Of a stretch of DNA of 64,000 bases, positions 51,154 through 63,884 are shown in pieces. The notes beneath the pieces were generated by a model, which saw only the letters and a list, made by a program, of their open reading frames with translations, made no database searches and was not told where the DNA came from. Positions within the stretch are counted from its first letter, which is position 1, and each line of letters starts with the position of its first letter. The DNA is from Owenia fusiformis (Eukaryota > Annelida > Polychaeta > Sabellida > Oweniidae): the NCBI GenBank assembly GCA_903813345.2, contig CAIIXF020000001.1, positions 60,529,885-60,593,884 of the forward strand, in the 5' to 3' direction. Both the position numbers and the translations under genes were made by a program.

Positions 51154-53764
51154 TTCTGAGTAACAACTAATGTGTCAATTTCTCCTTCCAGTTTCCCAAG
51201 TTTATTACGTATCATTCATGTTATTATATCGAGATTCTTTTATAAGATTCTGCGATTCGGAGTAGGTATTGTTATAGTAACTGTGGTAACGGAAACTATG
51301 TATCAATTCTCATGCAAGGATGACATCTTGTATTACTTTAGCACATGTGCAATATTGTCACCTTGCACTTAGCTACATGAAGACAATTCCTGAGTGATTT
51401 CTATTATTTTTGGTTCTACAATAAAAATGGCATTACCATTCTGTGATATATGTAAGACAAATAAGGAATACGCTGCTCCGAGTAGGTGAACATCTACAGT
51501 TTTAACCCCAATCTTATATAAATGTTGTTCTTAAATCTACTGTAGAGTATCAGATACATGGTTCAAATTAATCATCATTGTGTTTTCATTTCATGTAGCA
51601 ATAATACTAAATGCTCCTTTCTCATTTCTAATATATCCTGTCAATGTCATACATTTTCATGCAGTACAATAGATTTTTTACATTTGAAATTTTAACAGAA
51701 TCCTTTGCACCATTTGTATTCAATAACAGAACAGTAATAAACCAAAAATGTCAGTTCAGCAAAATTACAAAACTGCTCCAAGATTTTATGTTACAGAGAG
51801 AAGGCCTCTAATGTTGATTGATTACAAACTTCCTAAAACAGTAATTGCATTCAATAGTCTTTATTGTTCCTATTCTGTGGTCAAGGCTTATGCAGAGAAT
51901 ATATCGGTCAATCAAATTAATGAAGTGGGGAAGTGGACATCCCTCGGTGCGATCAATAATTTAACACTATAAATCAATACATGCACAAAAAATGATCATT
52001 GGTGTTGAAATGTAGAATATCCATTTGGCTGTAGTCCAAATAAAGAGTTTGTATATAGTGCTGAACTTGATGTAAATTCTCTGATTAAACCTTTCAGTTT
52101 GATGTCATAGTTCCAAATGATGTCATGGCAAGGACGTTGTTAATAGTTCTTCTGCTGAAGGCACGATTCATTACACATCCTCGAGTCAAAATTATAACTC
52201 CAACCACTTTCACGATCATATATTTTTCTGGCACCAATTCCATATGTAATTATAATGACCAATTATGAGAATAATGATCAAATTTCTAATTATTGACATG
52301 ACATTTAATGAACTGGAACTTTACTGTTTTTTACATTTCCTCATAAGATATGATGAATTTCGAGTTCTTTATTGCTATAGTTTCCTGCAATACATCATAT
52401 TTACAATGATACTCGGAATGTTCCTTTTGTACTGGACGTTGGAGAAATTAGTGCAAAACCCCTCGGGTAGGACCAACCAATACAGAATTGATCTAGTTCT
52501 AATGCAATAGCATAATGTTACTTTTCGTTATTTCACAATTTAGAAAGTGACATGTTTTGTTTGTTACATGAGTCTATATCATGCTAAAAGCCAATTACAG
52601 GGCACTAAAACAAAAGATCCTAGCTGTAAAATTCTCAGATTATTCTTTGGCTTATATAACATTTATCATAAGAGCCTCACAAATCTCTCTCATTTCCTGG
52701 AGTATTTTTCCATTCTTTCATTTAGTTTCAGAATCAAGATATTTATGTCAGCCAAAATCTTGATTTTTACAATTCATCTACGTTGTCAAAATTAAGAGAA
52801 CACACTGGAAAATTGTATTATCTAAACTTTATCTAGCAAGTACAAAAGAAATCAATAGTTCAGCACTAGTGAAAGGGCAATGGACCAAACTTTGGGATGA
52901 TCATAAAAAACAATAGCGTTTACAACGTCATATAGCACTGTCTACAGAATCAATCACGGATGTAAGGATCAATAGTGGGGTTCAAATCAAACAAGAAAAG
53001 GTGTAATCTTTACAACGTACACTTTCTACTCTTACATTAACATTTCCTGCTTTTTTACATTTTTTATCCTTTCTTTGTCAAAAAAACACATTTCTTTCAA
53101 AATGCATTTCACATGTAGTTAGAAAGCCAGAAAAAACAAAGATAAACATAATATTTTACAAAGCTATCTTTACAGAATTAAGTCGAACTCTTTATAAAAG
53201 GTTGCATGTCATGAGCATTTGAAATTGTTTGCTACAACCTATGTGGTCTTTTCTATTTATATAAGCATATCGGCTACTGACTAGGCACAGGTGCTGCCCT
53301 CTTGAATCACAGGCTATTGATAGTCTTATAACCCCTCACCACACCCCCACTACATAGTTCCTCACAGGTGTTAGTCTTGAAGCAAGATTAGATATCAACA
53401 AAGAACAACATTCTCTGATTAAAAAGAACAAATTGCCATGGATACCATATGAAATATACAAAGCTGCATGTTAAGATTATCTAAAGATTATTGTAATTTA
53501 GGTAATCACTTGTGGTCTAACCCTCGACTCTCTTGGGGTATCATGTACTATAAGCAGGAAGCAGTGGTTTATTGATGTTGGCACCAGGGGCACCCTGACT
53601 TCAGTGACTTGCCCCTATCTGCACAATGAAGATCCATAGTCTTAAATACATTGGATTATGTATAATTTACAAATTGTGTAAGTTCTAATTATTTTGTAAA
53701 CAAACAAACCACTCTATCTTGGTATGAAGAATTCAAATTGAAAATGAAACTGGGTTAGCCAACA
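51154..53764. other. Intergenic or upstream stretch
   Basis: Beyond the TATA box noted separately, I see AT-rich sequence with only chance-length ORFs. Confidence 0.5.
51237..51244 (-). promoter_or_regulatory. TATA box upstream of the 51.1-kb candidate first exon
   Basis: TATAAAAG on the minus strand matches the consensus. A start site about 30 bp downstream would leave a 5'UTR of about 50 nt before the ATG at 51153. Confidence 0.35.
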
Positions 53765-53942
53765 CTGGCAGATTCAGGGGAAGGCAGAAACTTTTTAAGG
53801 GCCTCAAAAATGGGTCTTTTAGGCCAAATTTTCAAAAACAGACCTCAAGTTTTCAAAATTTGGGTTTTTACCGTATCAGCGTGGAAACTATTTTCATAAG
53901 TTGAAATGTGGGCCCTCCCTTGCTAGCTTCTGGATCCGCCAG
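53765..53942. mobile_element. hAT-like MITE with CTGGCAGATTCAG ends
   Basis: The left end CTGGCAGATTCAG and the right end CTGGATCCGCCAG are inverted with a few mismatches. TAGCCAA occurs on both sides (53756-53762 and 53943-53949), close to an 8-bp target duplication, which fits the hAT superfamily. No transposase is present. Confidence 0.75.
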
Positions 53943-54919
53943 TAGCCAAGTTTCATTTAAATTTCCTTGATGCCCAAGGCATAAAAACTAAACAAAACAT
54001 TTCCACATTTTGCACAACAGCAAAACATGCATCTATTTGACAGTGTAATATAGGCTAATATTTGAGCAGTAATAAATTGTCTAATACCAGAACCAATGTT
54101 CTATGATTATATATAATGCCCCACAGCCTAATGATGGCATTTAATGGTATTAACAGTAGTCTATGTGGCACCACTGTGATGATGCATACTGCAAATTAGA
54201 AATGTATGCAACGCACAGACCAATACATTAATAACCCCCCCCCACCCTTGTCACTCAGTTAATAGTCAAGTATACTTACAGTATGGAGAGGGAGGGCTTG
54301 ATACAACACTTGCTCATTTTAACATGGATTTGGGGGTTTCATATATCTTTATATTAAATACCTCAACTGCAGTTAAAAAGAATCTGTGTCCTTTAGAAAA
54401 GCAAAAAGCAAATAAACCAGGATACAGGTAAGTATAATACTCATCCAGACCACCATACTCAATGCATTAATTTCTACATAACATCAGACAATATCCAGAC
54501 CATCACAATTCAATTTTCATTATGGTAAAAAAATCTAGAATTGCAACAAGAGAAACTAATTATAAACGAACAACATAAATATTTCAATGTAAAATATGAT
54601 ACCCTTGTTGAAGCTCATCAAACAATTATTGGAATCACATCTGGTTTTAGATGCTCATATATCATTCAAGATAGTTTCACCAAGTAGAATTTGTTTTTAT
54701 CATTAGTAATAGTGGAATATATTTAATTGCAGTGTCTGCGTGAATATTGATTACTGTCGTTAATTATGACTTTCTGGCGACATGGTCATTACCTGCGTCT
54801 ACTCATGGAGCAACGTTTATCAATGGATAATATTCAATTCATTTGAAATACATGGGCATGATTAGTGAAACATATTGTTAAACCAGTGTATACCTTCAGT
54901 CCCTAGATCAATCGAGATG

Positions 54920-55018
54920 CAGTAAAATTTGAATAATGCAAAAATATTCTTTAATGCCTAAAGAATGTTATCATATTTCAATTCCAGTGACACAATTCAT
55001 ATCATACAGGTTTTACTG
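54920..55018. mobile_element. Degraded copy of the CAGTAAAACCTG MITE family
   Basis: The left end CAGTAAAATTTG and the right end ACAGGTTTTACTG match the ends of the 18.0-kb element. The copy is shorter and more diverged. Confidence 0.4.
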
Positions 55019-58000
55019 TATGTGGATGCTAATTACAAAAACTTATGGGCTAAAGTGTTTATTTTGGAGAATAAATTGAAGTTGATCAAATAAAAAAAAT
55101 GTTTTTACTTATATATTAATTTAATGAAAAATGAATACTGTATTGATATTAAAATATTACTAAAGTATGAGTACAAGTAAAAAAGATAAAAAGATTAAAA
55201 AAAAAGAAAATGGATACTCAAACTGGTGTCTATTCCAAAAAGTGACTCCAGTTAGTATACTCTTTAAAATGTTAAAACACAATGTTCAAACATATAATGA
55301 TTTTTATATCTTTCAAATATCAATCAATCAATCTGCTGCTGAAACTCCTTTATTTATAAAAAGCAATGAAGAATTCTTGATTTTGGGTGACATCTATATT
55401 TACAGCGACAAACCAAATGCATGTAATGAGATGAATGCTATTTTACTAGAACACCCCTCTCCTGTCTCATTAATGCAGTTTATAAAAAACAATATCCTGA
55501 TCAATGATAGAGCAGCATGACATGATGTTCAAAAATGGTGTTTTCATAAGATATTCCAAGGACTCAATCTCATTCTAAAAATATCAGTTACATATCAGAC
55601 ATCAAACTTCCATTATTTTACCATTTACCGTAACCAGGAAAACATTATTCATTTTGTAACTGAAGACCACCAAGATTTTCTGCGCCTCTGGGAAACCTGG
55701 AGCCAATAGCGAACATAAACATCCATATGATCTGAGATAACTAACAACCATCATATTTTGTTAATGTGCAAAACATCCTTGCCAAAAGTAACAACATCAA
55801 TGTAAATCGTTGTTAAGCAGTTTTCTGAAAAAGTGTTATTGAGATAGTTGCAACTAAGAGGAAACACTACAAATGTTCTTCAGTTTTCTTTAATTTGGTT
55901 GAAAATTTTAATTTTCCAGATTGAAGAATAACAAATATCAAATACTGTCAAAATGATTATTCTCCAAATTATCAACTGCTGCCACAGGATTTTAAAAACA
56001 CAAATCATATAATTAATGGCTAATTGCTTTGAATTTACAAAAGCATGAACTCTACAGGAATTTTGTTATTGTTCCCAGCAGACTGACACAGCTGTTTTAG
56101 GCAACAAATTCCACAACTAAGTGATAGAAATTCTTCAAATGTTGTACAAACATCTACCTGTTTCAGACTTTTAGACTTCTGGTTCCAATACAAGAGCTAC
56201 ATTTGGAAAAGTCTAGTCTATCATAATAAAGTTTACTTCCTTATAACTTGAAGGTTATTCCATTCTGGAAGTGGTTGTATTTAATATCAGGCCCTCTTCA
56301 AACTATTATTTATATCTTGGTGTCCTTTTTTTAAATTCTTAAATTTTAATGAGTAGTAGGCAAACTTTGGGTACTGGGTCAGTATATCTAATATAGATGG
56401 CAGCACCTCTCAATAAACATTTTCAAAATATGAATTAATATCTGATGAAGTAAAAGTGAAACAGTACAATGTAATGATTATTGTAATTGTTTGCGTGCGT
56501 TACAATCATTAATTCTTTCACCAGAATAATATACAAATACACATCACACATCACAAATTATGAGACATGTTAATATTGCTTTCATATATATCGGACTAAA
56601 ATGAAGGATAAGGAAGCAACCAACTTTTATTACACATTTGCAGTAGAGTCCTTCCTTTAATATATGATCAGACAAAAGATGTTATTTTGATACAATCGGG
56701 TAATAAGATGTAATTATTAATTATGACTGAAAACAATAAGATGCATATAAAAGCCTGTGAGATCCATGGGTCATCTGGGTTAGATCTTTAATTTGTTTGA
56801 TTCAATTTGCTAACAGTAATCAACAAGCATGGAATCTGACAAAATTGATGCATATCTGCTAGTGATCCATCAACTGCTGTCCCAGTAGACATGGCAGACA
56901 TGAAGAGGCAGAAGAGACAACAATTAGTATCTGTGTACAGTATCACATTGTATCACATTGGCAGATCTGGGATATTGGTGCAATTTTTCACATTTAAGGC
57001 CACAAATGGGTCAACTCTTAAAAATAAGGCCACATTTTTGAATCAATTTCTAGGGCAGTACCTGTACTAATATTGCACTAGGCCTTCTGTAGAATTTTAA
57101 ATCACATAAATAAAGATTTGAAGACTAAAGCTTGTTGCCCCATCCAGAGAATAATCCAAATCAAAACTTACGTTTTTCCTGGCTTTAACTCTTGAATGAA
57201 AAGCAATCATCATTTAACGCTTCATCAACATTTCAACATAGAGCAGGGTCATAAACACTGATATGGAGAAAAAGTCAGGTCTTTGGGGAACTATAAAAAC
57301 TCAATCTTCGAAAAGGTCAACAAATAGATCAGTAATCTCTCAGGTTTATTTCTCAATGGGGTGCTAAATCCTAATTTCTACAAGTTTTGGTAAAACTTTA
57401 TACTAGCAGGTACAAACAGATTTTCAACAATGCGGCATATAGGATATATAATTTCTGTTCATGGAAATGAATAAATAGCATGGCATTTGCTCATTCCAAA
57501 GAACAAAGAGCAACATTTGAATGAAGAGCAATATTGTGTCTGTGCATGAGATTGCTTGTGAAATAAACCACAGGATCATTAGCAGGAAGGAATTTATATG
57601 ATTCTATGTAGAGATTGATGACTGGATCCTGTTAGGGAACTCTGACACTGAGCAGCCAGCCTTCTAATCTGGTATACAATAGTCATTATTTCTGAATCCT
57701 TAATGTTATCCACATTCACACTTGGGAGGCTTCCATTTGCTTTAACTTCAACTGTGTATTTTGCGTCTATATATTGACCTCTCCTTGTCTTAATAATTGA
57801 ATCGCATGTCAATCTACTGTGTTTTAGAACATTCAACCTGAATTGATTGGATCTAAAGATAGATTGATTCTGGTTCCATTTGGTGAGTGGTCACATTGAC
57901 CTTTTACAATAAATCAAATTACCAAACTCTCAACACAACCGCTAACTTAACTGAAATTTTGGTGGTCGTATCAAAGATATTGGTCACCAACCCATGGGGG

Positions 58001-58223
58001 TGTGGTCACATTCTTGCCTCATTTTGAGAGATAGATCGTCAACTTTGAGGACATGGTTCAAATCATAAAAGACGGATCACATACTCAAAGTAACAACCTT
58101 CTCAATAAGACTTTGCTAAAGAAATTCTTACTCCTGCTAGAGCCTACCCATAGGACAAACAGAAGAATTCATATTCAGTAAAACTTGTTTCAATGTATTG
58201 AACATGTTTGGGGCCCAAAATAG

Positions 58224-58327
58224 TGTATGCTGAGTGGTCCATTTTACATTGGGTCAATGTATGTTGAGTGGTCCATTTTACATTGGGTCAATGTATGTTG
58301 AGTGGTCCATTTTACATTGGGTCAATT
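58224..58327. repeat. 34/35-bp tandem repeat, three copies
   Basis: The unit GTATGTTGAGTGGTCCATTT followed by TACATTGGGTCAAT repeats three times with one C/T change in the first copy. Confidence 0.93.
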
Positions 58328-58435
58328 TGGTTCTACAGTCATTCTACTTACAGATCTGCTGCACCTTTTTTAATATATTTTAGGATACTTTGTTACCTAA
58401 TGAGAACACCTTACTTAGTGAGCATATATAGTCAG

Positions 58436-58665
58436 CAGGGACGTAACCAGCTTTCAGTCAGGGGGTGCGATCTCCAAAAAAAATTTGGTTTTCAGTCAGG
58501 GGGGTTGCGATCACCAAAAAAAATTGGTTTTCAGTCAGGGGGGTTGCGATTGTGGCATAAACAAGCCAAAAAAAGGATTTATCTTGAATTTTACAAAAAT
58601 TGATGCAACTTCCTTCAAAATTGCGATCGCACCCTCGCACCCCCCCCCCCCTGACTACGCCTATG
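58436..58665. mobile_element. MITE with internal 36-40-bp tandem repeats
   Basis: The ends CAGGGACGTAACCAG and CTGACTACGCCTATG are imperfect inverses, with GTCAG on both flanks (58431 and 58666). Inside, TTTTCAGTCAGGGGGGTTGC and CCAAAAAAAATT occur as three tandem copies. The right end carries a C12-type run. Confidence 0.65.
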
Positions 58666-58998
58666 GTCAGCCCTAGTATTTTTATTCAATCGCATGTAGG
58701 ATGCAATGATTTCCAGGAAATAACTAATAAGAGTGATTAGAGATCACCGAAAATATCCCTGGATTTCCTGAATGCAATATCATTTCCAGAGCTAATATTA
58801 TGTGTAATATAATACCTCAGACAAGCCAAGATGACAATATGACAAACTGAGATATATATATGAGATGCTATTACATGATCATACCTGATGCAACAGAATA
58901 AATACTGATGCAATATGACATGTGACAAAGAGAAAGGGAAATGTTAAATCTCACAAATATCAACAGAGGAATTTAATATGTAATGCTTTATGTTTAAG

Positions 58999-59215
58999 TA
59001 ACACTACCATGGCCGTAGCGCCCAGTACGCTGGGTACGCACAGGCGTACCAGAGGGTTTCAAATTCGCTCCAAATACAACCAAATTTCAAAATTTTTTCA
59101 AAATGTTCCCAGGGGGAGAACCCCTTTGAACGCTTTTTTGCTTCTCTCAAATCTTGCTCCCATGCGGGCTCCCGTGGTGGCGTACTACTTAAAAAAATAA
59201 CCCATGACTATAGAG
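58999..59215. mobile_element. Possible diverged MITE
   Basis: The GCCGTAGCGCCCAGTACGCT start and the TGACTATAGAGCCTATG end are of the kind seen at the 58.4-kb element, and GC content is higher than in the flanks. The inverted ends are weak, so this is tentative. Confidence 0.3.
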
Positions 59216-60425
59216 CCTATGAGTGGGTAATCCCTGTTATATCATAGAATATGATGTGATGTCTTTGCTCATAGTGACAGTGAAAAGACAGAGTAAGCAA
59301 AGAAATACATAAATCACAACCCAATAGAGAATAAACTCCCGATAGACGAGATAAGATCAATGAGAAAAACATTAAGTAATGGAGAAAAACACTATAAGTT
59401 TAGGAGAAAAACATGATGCTAACACTTGCATTGATCCATGGACAATTGCTGATAATGCAATATAATCAGCTTATTAGCTTATTGAGATTAATTAGTGAGA
59501 TACATGTAATTGAAGAATGTTTAGATCATTGGCGATATAGCTGTATTATGTTTATATGTTTATACATGGCCCTGGATGAGTCAAAACTACCAAATAGTGG
59601 ATCACCCTACTTGAAATGATATCTAAAATGATAGCTATTTGTAACAATTGATATTTACTTTGTTATTGCCTCAGTTCTGCTGACAGTTTTCATTTGGTAA
59701 AGAAGCTTAAGATCTAACTATCATTACCAAGAATCATGAGGCAAATACTTCAGTGATCTGGCTAAGAACAACTGAGCTTGGAATTTTTAACATAGAATAA
59801 CACTCTTGAAAATCAGTTTATAAGGATGAAATATGTACTGATATCTTGACCAAAACAGACAAAATTATGAAATCGAACCCAGTTGATAAGAAACTTTAAG
59901 GGTGATAACCCCACACTCACCCCCCCCCCTAACGTCCACCCCCCCCCCCCCATCAGGTACAATAAGGAGGGCCCCAGAGACTTAATGCAAGACTACATGG
60001 CTGCTAGATAGGAATATGATATTTGGTATTAACTCATTTTGTTTCTCACTGATTTAATAAGCTAGAATTACAACTCTCCACTGCCAAACTATCTTTTATA
60101 GTTGTTCTATTACAACTGCCTTACATGATTGGAATTCTCTGAGAACAACTTGGCAAGAACATTGCTAAAGCCATGACAAAGCAGATGTGTAGTCTGGCAG
60201 ATCCAGTTGCCACTAAAAATCTTCCTCCAACTTTGGGAATATTTAGAGAGGGTTGCACCGTACCCTTTTCAAGTTTGATGCTTCATATTCAAAATGAGCT
60301 TCACAATGATTACTTCTTGACTCAGGCCCAGGGTTACAGTTTTAGTCATTCTCACTTGGAACCAATTTGATTTGAAACCCCCATCTCTTGAAAATAAAGA
60401 TAGTATGGTTGCTTCATATTAATTA

Positions 60426-60584
60426 CAGTTAAACCTAAATATTAAAAACCTCTCAAAATGAATACCTTTTCCGTACCATTGAATATTGAGAAACCCAATG
60501 AGAAACCCAATGAACAATGAATACCTGCTAATCTGAACACTTTTGGCCATTCCCAGTTACATTCAGAATAGACAGGTTTTACTG
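60426..60584. mobile_element. Degraded CAGTAAAACCTG-family MITE
   Basis: The left end CAGTTAAACCT and the right end ACAGGTTTTACTG are near-inverses and match the 18.0-kb element, which also shares internal TCTGAACACTTT-like words. Confidence 0.5.
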
Positions 60585-61324
60585 CATATGTTATAACCCT
60601 GTATACTAATAACACATGCTTGTTTCTCGGTATGGTTTTCCAAATGAAAACCTCATACCTTGGGTAATCTAGAATGAGAATAACCCAAGATAACGGCTAC
60701 CACCATAGATCAGTCGTATCTCCTGTGACTTCAGCCGAGAAAAATGGCTGTGATATATGTGTATTATCTCAAAGATGACGAGGTGATCTACTGAAGTCTA
60801 TCAATAGCATTATAAAGCATTACTCTTCGCTGAGAATAAAACTGAAGATTGCTTTATCTAATTTTGTTGAGGTTAGATAAACCTACTCGATTTAGTATGG
60901 TCATGGCCACTCTTAAAAATACTTAGATCTTGTAAAATACTGAAAATAAACTTCTCAAATGTAAAAAGTTCTAAATATATATATTTCCAAAATAATTGGT
61001 TTTGATATTTTTACTGATAATATTCATACTGGAGCAAGTGAATGTAACATTAATTTGCTTAGGCTATTATTATATTTTGCCTGTAGAGTAATAGAAGATA
61101 CAATCTATTCTGTAACATATGCTACCCTTCAGCTAAAAACAATTCAAAAGAAGAAAATTACTGATTGGTCTAATTCTTAAATAAGAGGATACATCCACAC
61201 ATCTTAAAATCATCTTTGGATTCCAAGTGGTTATAGTTAAAGCCAAATAAAACCTTGAGAATCAAGATGTCTTAAAATCCAGTTTAAAAGCTAGAGAACA
61301 TTTCCACAGTTACAGTACCAACTC

Positions 61325-61353
61325 ACCCCCACCCCCACCCCCACCCCCACCCC
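61325..61353. repeat. (CCCCCA)n microsatellite
   Basis: About five CCCCCA units. The minus strand is (TGGGGG)n and could form a G-quadruplex. Confidence 0.95.
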
Positions 61354-62048
61354 TCCATTCTCTCTTGAGCATAACTGCTTTTGAGACGGCATCAAAATGA
61401 ACTCAAAATTAAAATGTCAAAAAAACATTAATATTATATTTGTCATAATGTAAATGAAAATTATTTGAATCCTCTGAAATTGTTGGCCTTTTCAAAATCT
61501 GCAGGTGAAATTCTCCTTCATTTTGATGTTGCATGAGCCCTGCCTCCACAAAAGCCAACATAAACAAACAGTCAGGGTTTTGAAATATATATATTTGAGG
61601 AAGCTGGGAGTATTTTAGAGTACAGAACTTATAGTAGATAGCGTTTAGGCCAGTTTTGTTGCTATTGAAATGATATAATACCAAAAACTCAAGAATCTGT
61701 TGAAAGGTCCCGGGAGGTTTCTATATCACCTAGCAAGAGCTTGGTGAGATTTGAGAAAGTACATAGAACATGAATGCATTGATGAGAGCTAACAAGAGCT
61801 AACAGTACAGTACATCCACCCCTTGCTATAGCAGCCTATACATCACAATTAACTTGATGTAAATGGAATGTATTAGGTATCTGATCATCAAGCCGGAAAT
61901 CCTCATGGTATTTTTCCCAGGTTCATGAGCCAAAAGAATTAATTCCAATAAGCACCTTGGCAGATAACTACCTGGACCAATACAATGTTTCAATTGATTG
62001 CGCCAGTGACAACATTGTTGCATTCAGAAACATAGAGGTGAACAATAT

Positions 62049-62216
62049 ACAATTGTTGACCTCTCCAGAGGTCAAGCGGCAAAATTGTATACCGAGACTG
62101 TAAACCGAGAAACTACTGTTGACAGAGACCGAAGGTCGAGGTCAACAGTAGTTGCAAGGATTACAGTCGAGGTATATGATTTTGACGGTTGACCAAATGG
62201 AGAGGTCTACAATTGT
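62049..62216. repeat. Long imperfect palindrome (foldback)
   Basis: Three nested inverted pairs share one centre near 62132: ACAATTGTTGACCTCTCC (62049) with 62199-62216, one mismatch; TATACCGAGACTGTAA with the segment at about 62161, two mismatches; and AACTACTGTTGAC (62111-62123) with 62141-62153, perfect. Related GGTCAACAGTA words recur at 62.55-62.6 kb. Confidence 0.8.
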
Positions 62217-62919
62217 TTTGTTAGTCCGAAGAAACTAATAATACACATAGGACGACAATCATCAATCGGCATGGCTTCATTTCACAATCTTTTCTCCGAA
62301 CCACGTCAGCAATATTTTTTTTAGAAAATCTGAAGACAGTGGTAGTTATTAGCTAAACTCTTTGTTTTCGGCATATCACTGCGTACTCACTGTAAATTAA
62401 ATGTTAATTTTACGTTTCTATTTGTATTTTTGCTATACTTGTCGTCTAGTAAAGTCAAAATATCACTTACATCAACGTTTACAAAATGTTCGTCTTCATG
62501 TTTTTTCTGTAAACATTATGACATCATGAAAGATTTTTTCAAAAGTAGCGATCAACAGTACCTAGTAACGGTCAACAGTATATATTGTTGACCGCTAATC
62601 AACCAATCAGAATCGAGTATTTCAGTTGAGGTACTAACAAATAAAATTATATACTTGTACTATGAACATAAGACTTAAACATGTCAAGGTTACCAGAGGT
62701 TCATAGATGACCTATAATCTACAAAGTCAGAGTGATACAAAAATGATACAAGAATCAACTATCCATACTTTACACAGACTGCTAGTTTTAACAGACCATT
62801 TTAACCCACATGTGAACTTCCAAATTCTGTTATATACAGGTATTATTACATGTTGGTAAAGTTTATTGTTTATTAAAATGTATATTAGGTTACTTTCATT
62901 GACCCATATGGAATGTTTT

Positions 62920-63884
62920 CTGCTTCATTATTCGTATTTTACTATATCTATTCGTAAATTGAACTTCTGTACTTGTTAAATGCACATTTATTTTCGTAAC
63001 TTGAGTATTTTCATTCATTGTTTGCCTTTTCTGTTCGTTAATCTATTTTGTTTCGTTAAAACGTATATGTATGTGTTTTATACTGAAATACATTCAAAAG
63101 TCCTTAAACGCATTTGTTAGTGACACATTGTTTATCCGTATACAAATAAAATGAGTTCATTTTGTACCTTTATCATTGTTTCTGCAAATATATTAATTTG
63201 ATATCTAAGAACTGAATGTCGAATTTATCAATGAATAGGTACTAGTCTTGGCATTTTTATTTTTTAATTGTCGAATCTATTTTCGTAACAAGGTAATATG
63301 TTTTCGTAAAAGTGCACATTTATTGTTCGTAAATATTGTCATTTATATTCGTAAATTGCACTTTTATATTCGTTTTTAATTGGTTTATTAAGATCACGTG
63401 ATCATTCTCAACGAGACATGGTCAACCCATGGTCAAAGTCATCGCCCCCTCCCCCTCACATGTCACGTCACGTGACCTTTGCCTCGAGACTTGCAGTTTA
63501 TATTCGTTAATTCACATTTGTATTCGTAAACTCACATTTATATTCGTAAAGTTTCATTTTATCATTCGCTAATGTACGAATATTCCTTTGCTTTCTGCAA
63601 CAATTCATGGGTAATATGCCAGATTATTATTGGTAAAAATACATCTCTTCGATAAAATAACAGGCAATTTTGGGGAAATCTACGAATTGTAAGCTGTAGT
63701 AGGCGAATAATAAATTGTTAGTTACAAATATTTCTAGTCCTTACAAACATAAAATGCACCAGAATTTAGTATATGTTTGTTTATTTGATACATCATATTT
63801 GTATTTGTAATTTGGGAATTTTATTTGTAAATGTTACATTAATATTCGTATAAGGGAATTTATTCTAAACGAATAATGAAGCAG
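62920..63884. mobile_element. 965-bp non-autonomous element with 16-bp inverted ends and TTCGTAA arrays
   Basis: CTGCTTCATTATTCGT at 62920-62935 is the exact inverse of 63869-63884. Between them TTCGTAA or ATTCGT words recur many times, often as TATTCGTAAA followed by TCACATTTAT. A more GC-rich core at 63.39-63.50 kb holds two CACGTG palindromes. No ORF encodes a transposase. A target duplication is not clear. Confidence 0.75.

Noticed and set aside
55167-55520. 117-codon + strand ORF with a Lys-rich start
   Set aside because: Its length is within chance expectation for 64 kb of AT-rich DNA in six frames, it has no recognisable motif and no splice or promoter context.
61325-61390. ATG-started exon reading MEGWGWGWG before GTGAGTTG
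   Set aside because: It is the (TGGGGG)n microsatellite translated; no gene context.
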